Shown here one piece after another: positions 9,099 to 19,208 of a stretch of DNA of 64,000 bases. The notes under the pieces were generated by a model. It was not told the DNA's origin and searched no databases. It saw only the letters and a list, made by a program, of their open reading frames with translations. The stretch is from Pycnopodia helianthoides (Eukaryota; Echinodermata; Asteroidea; Forcipulatida; Asteriidae): NCBI GenBank assembly GCA_032158295.1, contig CM063263.1:10078474-10142473 (forward strand), given 5' to 3'. Numbering within the stretch: position 1 is the first letter of the stretch; each line of letters opens with the position of its first letter. The translations under genes and the position numbers were made by a program.

Positions 9099-12000
9099 GT
9101 GAGGAAATTCATAAAGCTTTTCAGGTTTCACAGGGACTGTGTCATCATGATCAAAGCAGGCATGTGGCTGTACATGGAACTATGAACTCTCACCCAGTTC
9201 CTGCATGCTCACCTGCGTTCTCTATAGATTTAATTTGGAGGGAGGTGCCCTCATGCAGTACTGGGTGAGAGTTCATAATTCCATGACAGCCACAGGCCTA
9301 CTTTGATCATGATTACATAGCCATTGTGAAAATCAATGTGAATTTAGTGTGCGCTTGTTTAAGCCAAGTAGGCCTCCCAAAAAGCCTTTTTATTAGACCC
9401 GTTTATGGAGCCATATTATAAGCATTCCTGAAAGTAAAACCATCTCTCAACTCCTTAGGAGTTTTGAGCATCGATAACCCAAATGGGCGCACAGATTGCT
9501 ATGCATTCACATCACATCAACAATCCCTCGGTGGTACCCATTTTGCTCCTGGGTAGTGAGAAGCTATCAGTGTCTTTACTTATGAGCACGAGGTAAGGAC
9601 CGGGATTCTTACCATCAATCTGATGACCTATCCACCTTGACCCAGTTTCACAGTGTTTAAGAGCAGAAAATATTGCTTAAAAATGTTTTGCCCAATCACA
9701 GGAGGTAAATGTGACATGGTATTTTGGTTGGTAACCTTATTCTGGTAAACAAAAGGTTGTCATTCTTAGTTACTTAAATGTTTTTAAAAGCAGCTCTGTG
9801 AAATTGGGCCCAGAACTTGACAGCTCGGCCTAGACGCACCTTTCTCCTCTTTAATTTTTTCAGTGACTTGACTGACAGCAGGGGCCCAGTTTTCGTCAAG
9901 CAAATTTATTTGCCAAGCCAAAGAAAAAAAAGCGGGGTACTAGCCACAAACAATTTACATTAAATTTGAAATCATGAAATTATTTAATTTTGGCGTGAAT
10001 AAAGAAAACTTGACTAGAATGGGATGTTAACCTTGACCATTGGAGTGCCGGTGCTCCAGCAACTGAGCTATCTAGCCCTAATGTTAGCAGTCGCCCTATT
10101 TTGTCAATAACTTTGTTGACCAGTTCTGATTTTGAAAGAATGCAACTATTAATAACAAACCTTTTCTTTTTTGTTATCTTGTTTTTTTCGCCACCTACAT
10201 AGCTCTGATGACCTACCGCGTTCTTGGAAGCAATGTCCACCGCCTGTTCGCTAAGATCGTTCATTTTCTCTTGCAATTCGTGGCTCTGATCTGTGCATCC
10301 TTCGGCCTCGCCTGTGTTTTCCAGTTCCATAATGCTAGTGGGTTTAAAAACTTGTACTCTCTGCACAGTTGGCTTGGGATCATCACATTCGCCTTTTTCT
10401 GTCTGCAGGTAAACAAAAGCAGAAATAATGTCTTCGCAGTTTTCAGGTTGATTGGCATTGGTACAAACTCAACACTACCTGAGGTTTAATAATACCTGTT
10501 TCTTATAATTGTAGCGCTTTATCTAAACCAGATGGGCATCGCAAATTGTTAATTATTCTTCTGACAGGTATTTAGAACTATGTTTGAGACCCATCTAGAC
10601 CCATCTGAGATGACATCACTATTTTATCGGTTGTCGTGCTGAAGTACTTTAACACGCGCACGTCCTGCATCTCGTTACTAGGTCTGCCTGAACATTTGCT
10701 ACAAGACCAGGGCTACAATTTGGGGGGAAAACCCACAAGACCGCAGGGCTTGTAGCTAAAATATTTACTGGACCAGAATTTTGAGTACAAGACCAGAATT
10801 GAAGTGAAAAAAAAAAAAAAAGCCTAAACAGGTTAATATTTGAACTGTTTGAATTTGAAAAAGCACTAAGAGAAGATTGATCTCATTTGTATATTATGGG
10901 TGTGTCTTTGATGATCAACAGAATTGTATTTATCAGACTGAAAGTCAACTTTGAACACAGACACAAGACCGCCGGACTTGTCCGGACATGAGTTTACTGG
11001 CCCGATGCTAAAATCACTGGCCTCGGGCCTGCGGTCCAGTGTCAAATTCGAGCCCTGAAGACCTAATGCTGGACGGCACTTTGCTGCACACGTATTTTAC
11101 ATGTGTATAGCACTCAGCATGGCAGCCCTCCTGCGTTGCTGCAGGTATGTGGCGTCAGTGAGAAGGCTTGTATGACACCTGCAATTTGCAGCCAACCATG
11201 CCAGAAACACTGGGGAAAACTCAAATCTCTTTAACGATAAGTGCACTGGGTTCTTTTACAAAACAAAAACACAGGACCTGTGTCTTAAAACATCCCATAC
11301 AAAATTTCACCTATATATTAATATAAGTGAAAACATTGAAACAGTTTAAGCTCTGTCAGGGATTTGGATATCTGGACACACCTTTGACTAACATTGTGGT
11401 GCCCCACCCCCTTTTTAAAGGAACATTACAGAATTGGTTTTTGCTAACAAAACAGTTGCTGGCAGTGTAAGCACTTTATGTAATCCACCATATACATAAA
11501 CTGACAAACCTGTAGAAGTTTGAGATCGATCGGCCATCTGGGTCACGAGAAAATAGTGAAATACCGATTACACATTTGCATGAAATCATATAGGTTCAAC
11601 AAATGAATAAAACGCTCACTGAGCGATAAACTCCAATCAGAAAATTAGTTTATTCATTTCTCATCAAATATGGCATTTCAGACAGAAATATTTCAAGGGA
11701 TGTTTTCTGCTATCATCATCATCAGACCGTGTAAGTTTTATGTAAATCTGTGATCAAAAGTATATTTTACAATTACCAATTCTGTAATGTTCCTTTAAGC
11801 TTACTTGCACCATATGCCCCCATTCAATGAATTCCAAAATACCATCATTTTCTTATTTCAGCTCCTCTTGGGCCTAGCATTGTTCTTGATCATGGCCGTC
11901 CTGACTCCGAATTCAATGACCAGCCTCCGGAAGTTTTATCTTCACTTTCATGTCTACGGAGGGGTGATGATCTTCATCATGTCAGGAGCGGTATGCCTGC

Positions 12001-12582
12001 TCGGCGCGGCAGAGGAAATCTCCTTCTCTGTGTAAGGATCTTCCCTCAAATAGGTTTCGTTAAACAAATATTTACAGAGCTTCTTGAAGATGTGTTATAA
12101 GTGAGCTTAATAACTGTAGCTCACAAGCCTGAGGAAACCTGTTACCAAAGGTGCTTGCTATGTGAACCAGAAACTATGAGGTTAACCCCCTACTCTTCCA
12201 CGATAAGGGGTCTGGGTTCTTTGACGTGCACTACCAATCCTAGTATATGGGACCTACAGCTTAATGTTCCTTCCGAAGGACAAAGCATTTATGGTAAAGT
12301 ATCTTGCTCGAGGACACTAGTGCCACGACCGGGACTGGAACCCACACTCAAAACAATCAATCTGAAGGATCACTCAAAGACTGAATAACAAAATTCATTT
12401 TCTGTTTCATTTTATGCAGCAACAACTACAGCGATTTGCCACCAGTTGCACTCGTGGCAAACACTTTTGGCATTTTCGTCGTCCTCTTTGTTGGCGCCGT
12501 GTGCTACGTTCTGTTTAACGACAAGTACAAGCCTGCTGCCAACACAGACAGGCAGTATGTGGAGCAGATTAACGTGGAGTAG
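8918..12582 (+). CDS. Cytochrome b561 family protein, gene A (4 coding exons, 239 aa)
   Basis: The exons 8918-9098, 10203-10408, 11862-12031 and 12420-12582 join in frame (720 nt) with GT-AG introns of phases 1, 0 and 2. The family consists of six-helix membrane proteins holding two b haems that pass electrons from cytosolic ascorbate across vesicle or lysosome membranes. Hydrophobic helices lie at about residues 8-27, 48-66, 80-100, 116-139, 160-178 and 195-217. The likely haem histidines are H46 (NLHPVF), H81 (KIVH), H115 (YSLHSW) and H159 (FHVYGG). H115 to H159 is 44 residues, five more than in the neighbouring paralogue, because the loop before helix 5 is longer. The start is the first ATG after the 5' UTR acceptor and gives the normal family N terminus. 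The short C tail ends in NVE. An ATTAAA lies at 12615-12620, but I cannot say whether it is the used poly(A) signal. Orthology within the family is not assigned. Confidence 0.95.
9125..9330. mobile_element. Palindromic TTAA-type element, degraded copy (intron 1)
   Basis: A long imperfect hairpin. cactgtgtcatc-like left sequence, atgatcaaagcagg and gaactctcacccagt recur inverted near 9260-9325. It matches the better preserved copy at 41562-41770. It begins about 25 bp after the exon 1 donor of b561 gene A. Confidence 0.75.
9635..9815. mobile_element. MITE with CAGCTCTATGAAATTGGGCC-like ends (intron 1)
   Basis: The left end resembles cccagtttcacagtgtttaa and the right end reads agcagctctgtgaaattggg. 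These are inverted versions of the ends seen at 47768-48063 and 51943-52135. The interior has the family's typical gtaaccttattctggtaa motif. Confidence 0.6.
9990..10085 (-). mobile_element. tRNA-derived SINE type 2 fragment
   Basis: Read on the minus strand it gives tagctcagttgctggagcac and a T-arm-like end, matching 28515-28640 and 52970-53070. It lies just upstream of b561 exon 2. Confidence 0.6.
10203..10408 (+). CDS. b561 gene A coding exon 2
   Basis: Encodes split residue 61 and residues 62-129: H81 and H115 haem histidines, helices 3 and 4 start, and the YSLHSW motif. The acceptor is cctacatag and the donor GTAAAC, ending phase 0. Confidence 0.95.
10709..11056 (+). mobile_element. MITE with AGGGCT ends, copy 1 (intron 2)
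   Basis: Left end agggctacaatttggg with cccacaagac, right end gcctcgggcctgcggtccag then attcgagccct. The copy at 57705-58060 has the same blocks in inverted order. The inside holds repeated aagaccag motifs. No coding frame. Confidence 0.7.
11415..11798. mobile_element. TTAA-type MITE family 1, copy 2 (intron 2)
   Basis: 384 bp bounded by TTAAAGGAACATTACAG and its inverted copy, in the same orientation as the copy at 3436. It ends 63 bp before the start of b561 exon 3. Confidence 0.85.
11862..12031 (+). CDS. b561 gene A coding exon 3
   Basis: Encodes residues 130-185 plus two bases: the end of helix 4, the extended loop TPNSMTSLRKFYLHF, H159 and helix 5. Acceptor ttatttcag, donor GTAAGG, phase 2. 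Confidence 0.94.
12190..12350 (-). mobile_element. tRNA-Leu-derived SINE type 1 fragment (intron 3)
   Basis: Minus-strand reading gives gtgggttccagtcccggtcg, then cttcggaaggaacat and cgtcaaagaaccca, in the order seen in the copy at 19874-20115. Only the 3' part of the tRNA-like head and part of the body remain. Confidence 0.7.
12420..12582 (+). CDS. b561 gene A coding exon 4
   Basis: Encodes split residue V186 and residues 187-239: helix 6 (about 195-217) and a charged cytosolic tail. Acceptor tttatgcag; stop TAG at 12580-12582. Confidence 0.94.
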
Positions 12583-13099
12583 TAAGGCACAGGGTACCAG
12601 ACTTTCTTTGCTAAATTAAAAGTATCGTTCAAAAATAAGCTTTTGGGATGTTGAAAAAGGCTACAACAATTTAGAACCCAAACAATCAACTAACAAAAAT
12701 CTCTGTCGCCACCCAACAAGCCAAATGTTTTTTTTTTCTAGACGCCAGCACAAAAAAAAATTCATGGATGTTATTATCCTTTTGGGATAAGAAATTAATT
12801 TTGTTAACCTCGATGTGCGACCTACACTATAAACAAAAACATTTAAATAACAATAACACTTGCGCACAAAAAATACATACAAGGTACATGTAGTGGAATG
12901 ATAGACTTGGAAACGGAATGACATGAATGTAGTGTTTTTCAATGTAATCTATTTATGCTATTCCTGGGTCATTTAGCTGTTGGGCCGAAGTTTTGCTTAA
13001 CAAATTTCTGCTATGCGAAAATATGTAGGGGACCAACCATAAGCGCTACAAATGATCAGGTGTTTTAATCGGTAACCCTTTTCCAGAGAGCAAACTAAT

Positions 13100-13241
13100 G
13101 GGAGTCTTTTGAACGCTAGATGGCAGCAGACATACCAGGTAAAATTCCATTGTTCGCATAATTCGAAGCATTCGCACATTGCCTAGAACAATTGATTGTA
13201 CCTGGTAAGTCAGCTGCCACGTAGTGTCCCAAAAGTCTCCC
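13100..13241. mobile_element. Palindromic MITE with gggagtctttt ends
   Basis: The left arm gggagtcttttgaacgctag with atggcagcagac pairs with a right arm containing gtctgctgccac-like sequence and ending aaaagtctccc. A second copy, split by a SINE, lies at 51089-51369. Confidence 0.7.
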
Positions 13242-13270
13242 CTGTTTTCTTGTTCAGTTAGTTTGCTTGT

Positions 13271-13645
13271 TTAAAGGAACATTACAGAATTGGTAATTGT
13301 AAAATATACTTTTGATCACAGATTTACATAAAACTTACACGGTCTAATGATGATGATAGTGGAAAACATCCCTAGAAATATTTCTGTCTGAAATGCCATA
13401 TTTGATGAGAAATAAATCAAACTAATTTCCGATTGGAGTTTATCGCTCATGAGCGTTTTATTCATGCATTGTATAACACATGCAAATTTGTAATCGGTTT
13501 TGCACTATTTTCTCGTGACCCAGATGGCCGATCGATCTCAAACTTGTACAGGTTTGTCAGTTTATGTATATGTTGGATTACATAAAGTGCTTACACTGCC
13601 AGCAACTGTTTTGTTAGCAAAAACCAATTCTGTAATGTTCCTTTA
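13271..13645. mobile_element. TTAA-type MITE family 1, copy 3
   Basis: 375 bp, inverted relative to copies 1 and 2. The left edge is TTAAAGGAAC; the right edge reads gttcctttag, so the TTAA is mutated on one side. Confidence 0.85.
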
Positions 13646-13661
13646 GGTAGCTCTATTAAAC

Positions 13662-13933
13662 TGGGCCCTGTTTATTAAGCTGTTTACCGTTGAGCACACT
13701 TTTGTGCTTACTATAGCAGAAAAAACTTGCCCAAGGAAAAGTTTAATTTCATTAACGATCAAGAAGATTGGACAGCCTGTTCACAATGGATTTGTATCGT
13801 TGCGTCACTCGTCTCTCACGAGATCCGCCAGCATGCTAGCGAGCCTTTTGCTTTGCTCACGTTTAGCAGTGTTTCTGAACTGCAAATTCAGCTCAGTGAG
13901 CAGTAAACATCTGCTTGATGAAATTGGCCCCTG
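13662..13933. mobile_element. Diverged MITE, ctgggccctg/gaaattggcccc ends
   Basis: Ends and internal gcttactatagcagaaaaaa resemble the element at 47768-48063. It directly follows the family 1 element. Confidence 0.5.
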
Positions 13934-15536
13934 ATTACATCAAAATCACCAGGTAGATTCAAAAAGTTGAGCTTGCTCAGATTGACTGACGTTGATTGTA
14001 TAAGTACGTCTGCTGTCACCTATAGCTTCTTGTTACTTCACATGTCGTGGTGCTGTTTATTATAATAATAATATTTATAAAATATACTTTGCTGCTTACC
14101 TTGGACGAATGATTCTTGTGGCCAGACCGAAATTCTAATTAGAGAGAAGTTGTATCATCAATTAAAAAGGGAAACAGGCAGGGCAAATGTTAAATTATTT
14201 TGGGTTGAACAAAGAATATTTTCTCGTTGTTCAACCCAAAATTTCCACTTAAAACTGTTAGATTGTTATAAATGAAGCAACAGTTGTGCAAAGTAATATG
14301 TGTTTGTGATACCAGTTTTGGGAGTCATTGGCTTGCGAGCCATTTAATAAAAGCAAACGTAACTTGCATGTGGTGTTTAACAATCAAAGGCTGAACTTGC
14401 AGTCCTCATCAAATATCTCATCTCATTTAATGTAAGCTAATGATATAAAATGGAAACATCGCATGGGGGAGTGGGGGGGGGGGGCGTTGATGGCGTTAAC
14501 CCCTCCGCCCCGTGCATCATCACATCATCCAAACATACTTTTTTGGGATGCAATATAATAAGTGGTGAATGCATCTGCATAGTACACAGGCAACCCTCCT
14601 ACTGTCTGACCATTCCCTCTTAAGTTTCGAATGATAGACAAAACACAGTCAACCCTCCCACTATATGATCGTTCAACATCCACTACAGTTTCTAGTGATT
14701 GGATAAACTTTGCCCACCTGCAATATGATATGTGGTTAATAAGCATACATCTACACAGTGCCACCGTGCACAACCAGTGCAGTTGAATGTTTGGTCAGGT
14801 CAGCTGGAAATGCTCATTAAAGTTAAACAAATAATTCAAAACAATGTTAACATTTTTGCAGTAGTTTATTATATTTAGTTTTAATTATTCCATCTTTTAG
14901 CACGTAGAGTACAGATTGACTTTAACATAACAGACTCCACATTAACACACAATACATTTTAAATAGAGTTATACATTATCATAAAGTTTAATTAAAACCT
15001 CTTATTTTCTACAAATGCTGCTATTTTAAGTGAGATTTTAGATTTTTGCGTGGTGTAGGAAACTTAGTCGGTTTACGGGTTACAACCGTGTGAAATAAAT
15101 CTGTTTTAGGAATCCGGATTGCCATAGTGATCTGTATTGTGACGTCACAGTTTGCTTGGCAATTAAGGCCCAACTTTAGTTAACTGTTCCGAATTCAGAT
15201 GGGTCCTATCTGTGCATGCTCATTTGTCCTCCCCCATATGAAGTTAGGATGCCCAACTGTTGTTAATTGTCAACTTGGAGCACAATACAAACCTTGTAAA
15301 CATTACTACGTGTGGTCTTAAACCTTGCTCATACACCATTATAGTGTTTAATTACAATAAATCACAACAACCATAACAGATGCTCATTTCACAAGCAAGG
15401 GGCCCGACTATTTGCTTTCCCCTTCCAGTTTGGATATACTGGTTTGAGTCAGAGACAAACAAAATAACTGCTAAAGTCTATTCTTGTGAGAGAGTCCCAT
15501 CATACGTGTACGATGAACACTATTTCACGTATTTAT
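13934..15536. other. Intergenic, no gene seen
   Basis: AT-rich spacer downstream of b561 gene A. It contains a short inverted repeat ttttgggttgaacaa/ttgttcaacccaaaa at 14200-14242, a G10 run near 14473-14482, and no conserved coding frame. Some of it could be 3' UTR of gene A. Confidence 0.5.
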
Positions 15537-15667
15537 GGCTCTTTTCGAAACCACTGCTTGGGCTCGGGCTTCATTAGAAAATGTACTCATTCCTTATGCT
15601 TCAAAATAGGCAGACAGCCAAAGTCAGAGCCCAAGCCCAAGCCCAAGCCGCGGTTTCGAAAAGGGCC
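15537..15667. mobile_element. MITE with GGCCCTTTTCGAAACC-like ends, copy 1
   Basis: Left ggctcttttcgaaacc and right ggtttcgaaaagggcc are inverted repeats, with aagcccaagcccaagcc triplication inside. Related copies lie near 26800, 44450 and 61425. Confidence 0.75.
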
Positions 15668-17800
15668 ATAGCAATAAAACATTAATTAGTAAATATTTTA
15701 TTTCCTTAGCAGCCTTTCAAAAATCAGAATAAGAGATTTTAGCACCAGAATTTTTTTTTTTTTAGGATGGTGGGTTGTGAAAGTGGCTAAAGGTAAATTG
15801 TAACTCCTTGCTACTATAAGTATTAAAACTTCTATGGCTTGTGTTAATATAATGTACAGTTGAACATTGACTTCATGTTAAGACAATGCATAAGGCTATG
15901 TGGCGCTTTCCCTATAACTGTAAAATATGCATCTTAAGATTTTAAACACAAAGATGAAAAGTAGTGGTTACTAATTGTATAATGAGTTAATCAATAATTA
16001 TTCGCTACTAGTCGTAAATACAGGTCGATGCATTTTTTGAGATCTTCCCTTACCTCCCAAATTATTCCAAAAGAATTGGAGAATAGACACAAGGGAAAAA
16101 TGTCACCCAAGCTTTTTCTTAACCTTGTTTTTTTTTTAGGGTGATATAACTCTGCATGATTAAAATCGTGTTTGTTAAACTGAAGCTGCCTGCCTTACAT
16201 GCTAAAGAGGATAGGGAGAACTCACATCCTAGACCAGAGAAAGACCCATGTCCACAGTTTTTCATGTGTTACAAGGAAACCTGGGCTTCTTCATCCAGAC
16301 CTCGGTCCTTCAGATTTAGGGGAGACCTTTACATTTTCTCTTCCCCCTTCTAAGTGTTGTTTCTTTTGACAAATCACACATGCAGTGCATGATACATTTT
16401 TGCAAGAACGTGTTTTAAAGACATAATTTAAAATAAGATTTGTCGATTAAGAATTTATGCTCCTGGTGTTTTTTATAAAAATATATGTATATATATCCCG
16501 AATAAGTTACAAGAACTACCACAATAAATAGCATTATCCTTGTTTTTTTTTAAAGAAATGTGTATGCAATAATAAAGGGAAGAAGAATTCAGTTTTGAGT
16601 GCGCATGATTAACTCAACTGTTTCCTTTTGAGTGATTTTGGTAGTGTCTTTTAATTTGAATTTTGAATCATGATTTAGAAGTGTAACAAATGTGGACGGG
16701 ATATCTTTGCATTTAATCAAATCAGGGGATTGGGAATATAGTAATGTTGATAGCGATGGAGTCGGCGAGTGCGGAAGTTGAGGCAAGACACCCCTCTACT
16801 CCGCCCTCATTCCCCCTCCCCTCTGCACACACACAGTAAACATACTTAAGTAATAGAACCAGCGCTCTCTCCCTACTGGGTTGCAAAGCGAGTGAACATC
16901 GCGCCTTTTTTGTGTGGGACTGGTGGTGGCGTGACGTATACGCATTTGTGCGTATGCCTATACTGCGCAACTCTATAGCGTTTGCTATTTACCAATAGTA
17001 TATGTGTACGCATGCGTGAATGTAACAAGCATTTTTTTCATGGGAAATCATTGTCCATTCAGTAGCATTGTTCTTTCCGACTTGCGACTGATATGTTATT
17101 CGATTCAAGTAGTCCTGTTTAGGTGTTACCTGAATGGCCCATTAGTTAACTTTGAACATGAATGGCTTATTAGTTAACTTTAAACATACCTGAAACAGAT
17201 ACGGATGCTTTCAGAAAAACTGCTGTTGGCAGATGACATTTATGTCCACGTACTGCCTCACCTTTACCCCCCTAAACAAAAAGGAGTTTTATAGATTTGT
17301 ACAAGTACTGACAGTTACCAAAAAGTATAATGCAATCCTAACTTATACAACTTGTTGAAAAATAGTCTTTTTTAAGACCTTCAAGGGACATCTTTCTCTT
17401 CAAATCCCTTATAAGTAATTTCATTTAAATTAAATATTGTTTTATTATAAGGCATTAAATAACATAATTTCAATAACTTTCTGTAAAGGATTGAGTATAT
17501 TAAACATGTTATCTTAAAAATAATTACTGGGTCAAAATTCTACTAACTCTACAGAATATTTTGTAACATTAGAATGCAGACTTACATTTTAACATCAAAA
17601 TAGAATACATTATGTTCCACAGACAATTCGTATTATTAATATTCTTTTGTCTTTACACACTGTTTATATACATATATAAATATTTATTTGCTGTTAATTC
17701 TAGTACATTTACATCCACGTCTTTAGCAAGGCATTTGTGATACAAGGAACTTCTAAATCCAGAATGGAATGAAAAATTATACATCTATCAACAAAAACCC
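15668..17800. other. Intergenic AT-rich stretch, one repeat remnant
   Basis: No gene recognised. About 16850-17030 is a diverged inverted relative of the palindromic element at 24645-24875: it shares ctctccctactgg, catcgcgcctttttt and acgcatgcgtgaatgt. The remainder has poly-T and tatata runs. Confidence 0.5.
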
Positions 17801-17801
17801 A

Positions 17802-18040
17802 TTGCCAATTTCATAAAACATGTAAGCATATATTTTCTGCTTGCCGAGCTGCTCTCAGTTTCATAGAGCTGCTTAAGCAGAAACAAAGTAGCTGAGCACA
17901 ACAAAATTGTGCTTACCAGAATAAGGTAACCAGCCAGAATGCTATGACACATGCACCATCTGTAACTGGTAGCCTGCTTATTTTCTTCTCAGCAGAAAAA
18001 GTAAAGCAATATTTCTGGTTCAGCAGCTCTATGAAGTCAG
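17802..18040. mobile_element. MITE of the tttcatagagctgcttaa family
   Basis: Contains tttcatagagctgcttaa near the left and cagcagctctatgaagt at the right, in inverted orientation, plus ggtaaccagccagaatgcta as in other members. Confidence 0.6.
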
Positions 18041-18857
18041 ATCCACAGGAAGCGACGTTTTTTGGTTCTGGGTTCTAATCTAATTTTTGTTAAGCACTAA
18101 GCAACACTTTCCGCTAAGCGAATCTAAGAAATTTTGTGTTCAAACTTCAGTATGTTCACAATCTTACAGTAAAAATGATGGCAAGTTCATTGAAATGAAG
18201 TAACAATTCATTGTTTGGTATAACTACCAATTCTAATGCACTATATCACAAGACCAATCCAACTCACTTGTGGCTAAAGAAAACTTGGTCACAAAAAACA
18301 ATGAACGTAAAAAAAACCTGTTTAAATTCTTAAAGCTCCCATTCAAGAAACGTAAATGACAACTTCATCCGAGCCCTAGGAAATATAAACACATTGTTGG
18401 AAAGACTGTTGACTAAATAGGACTCTTTACTTATGACCTATGCCCTCCTTCACACATTACCAACCTTTAGAGCAATACTTTGCATTTCAGTGAAGGGTTT
18501 TCTTCCGATGGAACAACTTTCCTAGATTCTCTGTCTTTCCCTTCATGACAAAGCCTAAAAAAGTTTTTAATACAACCCTTTCTGGAACATTGCTCCTTAG
18601 ATTTAGCAGTTTATGACTAAACTTAGTGAACTGTAAACAATTAATGGAGACTAAACTAGATCAAGGTTCGAACTACATTATTATAACAAACTACATGTAG
18701 TTACAAGTACACTTCCTAGCTTATTAAGAGCTATGTCTGTGAATGGCAGACTTGGAAACAGGACAACTGAGAAACCAATGGCACTATAGTGGAAATTCCT
18801 CTCCAATTACATGTATTTTAGATGAGGTATATTCTTTGGTTTGAAGCTACCCTAAAT
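18041..18857. other. Probable 3' UTR or flank of b561 gene B
   Basis: Non-coding by inspection and directly downstream of the gene B stop on the minus strand. A minus-strand ATTAAA at 18566-18571 is a possible poly(A) signal about 400 bp past the stop. Confidence 0.4.
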
Positions 18858-18955
18858 TCTGCCTCTGCCACCAGTTATGCCATTTGCAACTAGTTGCTCT
18901 ATTTCTGCCGACCAGTAATACCACTTCTGCGACCAGTTATCCCACCTCTGCCTCC
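18858..18955. repeat. Short degenerate tandem repeat in the gene B 3' region
   Basis: Three to four imperfect units of about 22-45 bp with tctgccaccagttatgcc, tctgccgaccagtaatacc and tctgcgaccagttatccc lie immediately 3' of the gene B stop codon. Confidence 0.6.
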
Positions 18956-18976
18956 GATTGAAGCTACACCAACCAT

Positions 18977-19208
18977 CTATTTGATCTCCTCTTCGCCTGT
19001 CGTATCTGTGGGATCCATTGTCCTGAACTGTTTCATCTCTCCCTGGGCTAGGGGGAGCTTTTCTGGGTTAATGACCTCCTCTCTCTTAAACTCGTCGAAT
19101 GTGACGAGGAAGCCGACGATGAGGGAGTAGATTATGATGGCAATACCAAGGAAGTTACCAACATGGGCTTGTGCAGGGAGGCTATTGTATGGAGTATCAC
19201 TTGCATTC
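18977..19208 (-). CDS. b561 gene B coding exon 4
   Basis: Encodes split P181 and residues 182-257: the NAS sequon, helix 6 and the acidic tail. Acceptor tttatttag; stop TAG. Confidence 0.95.
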
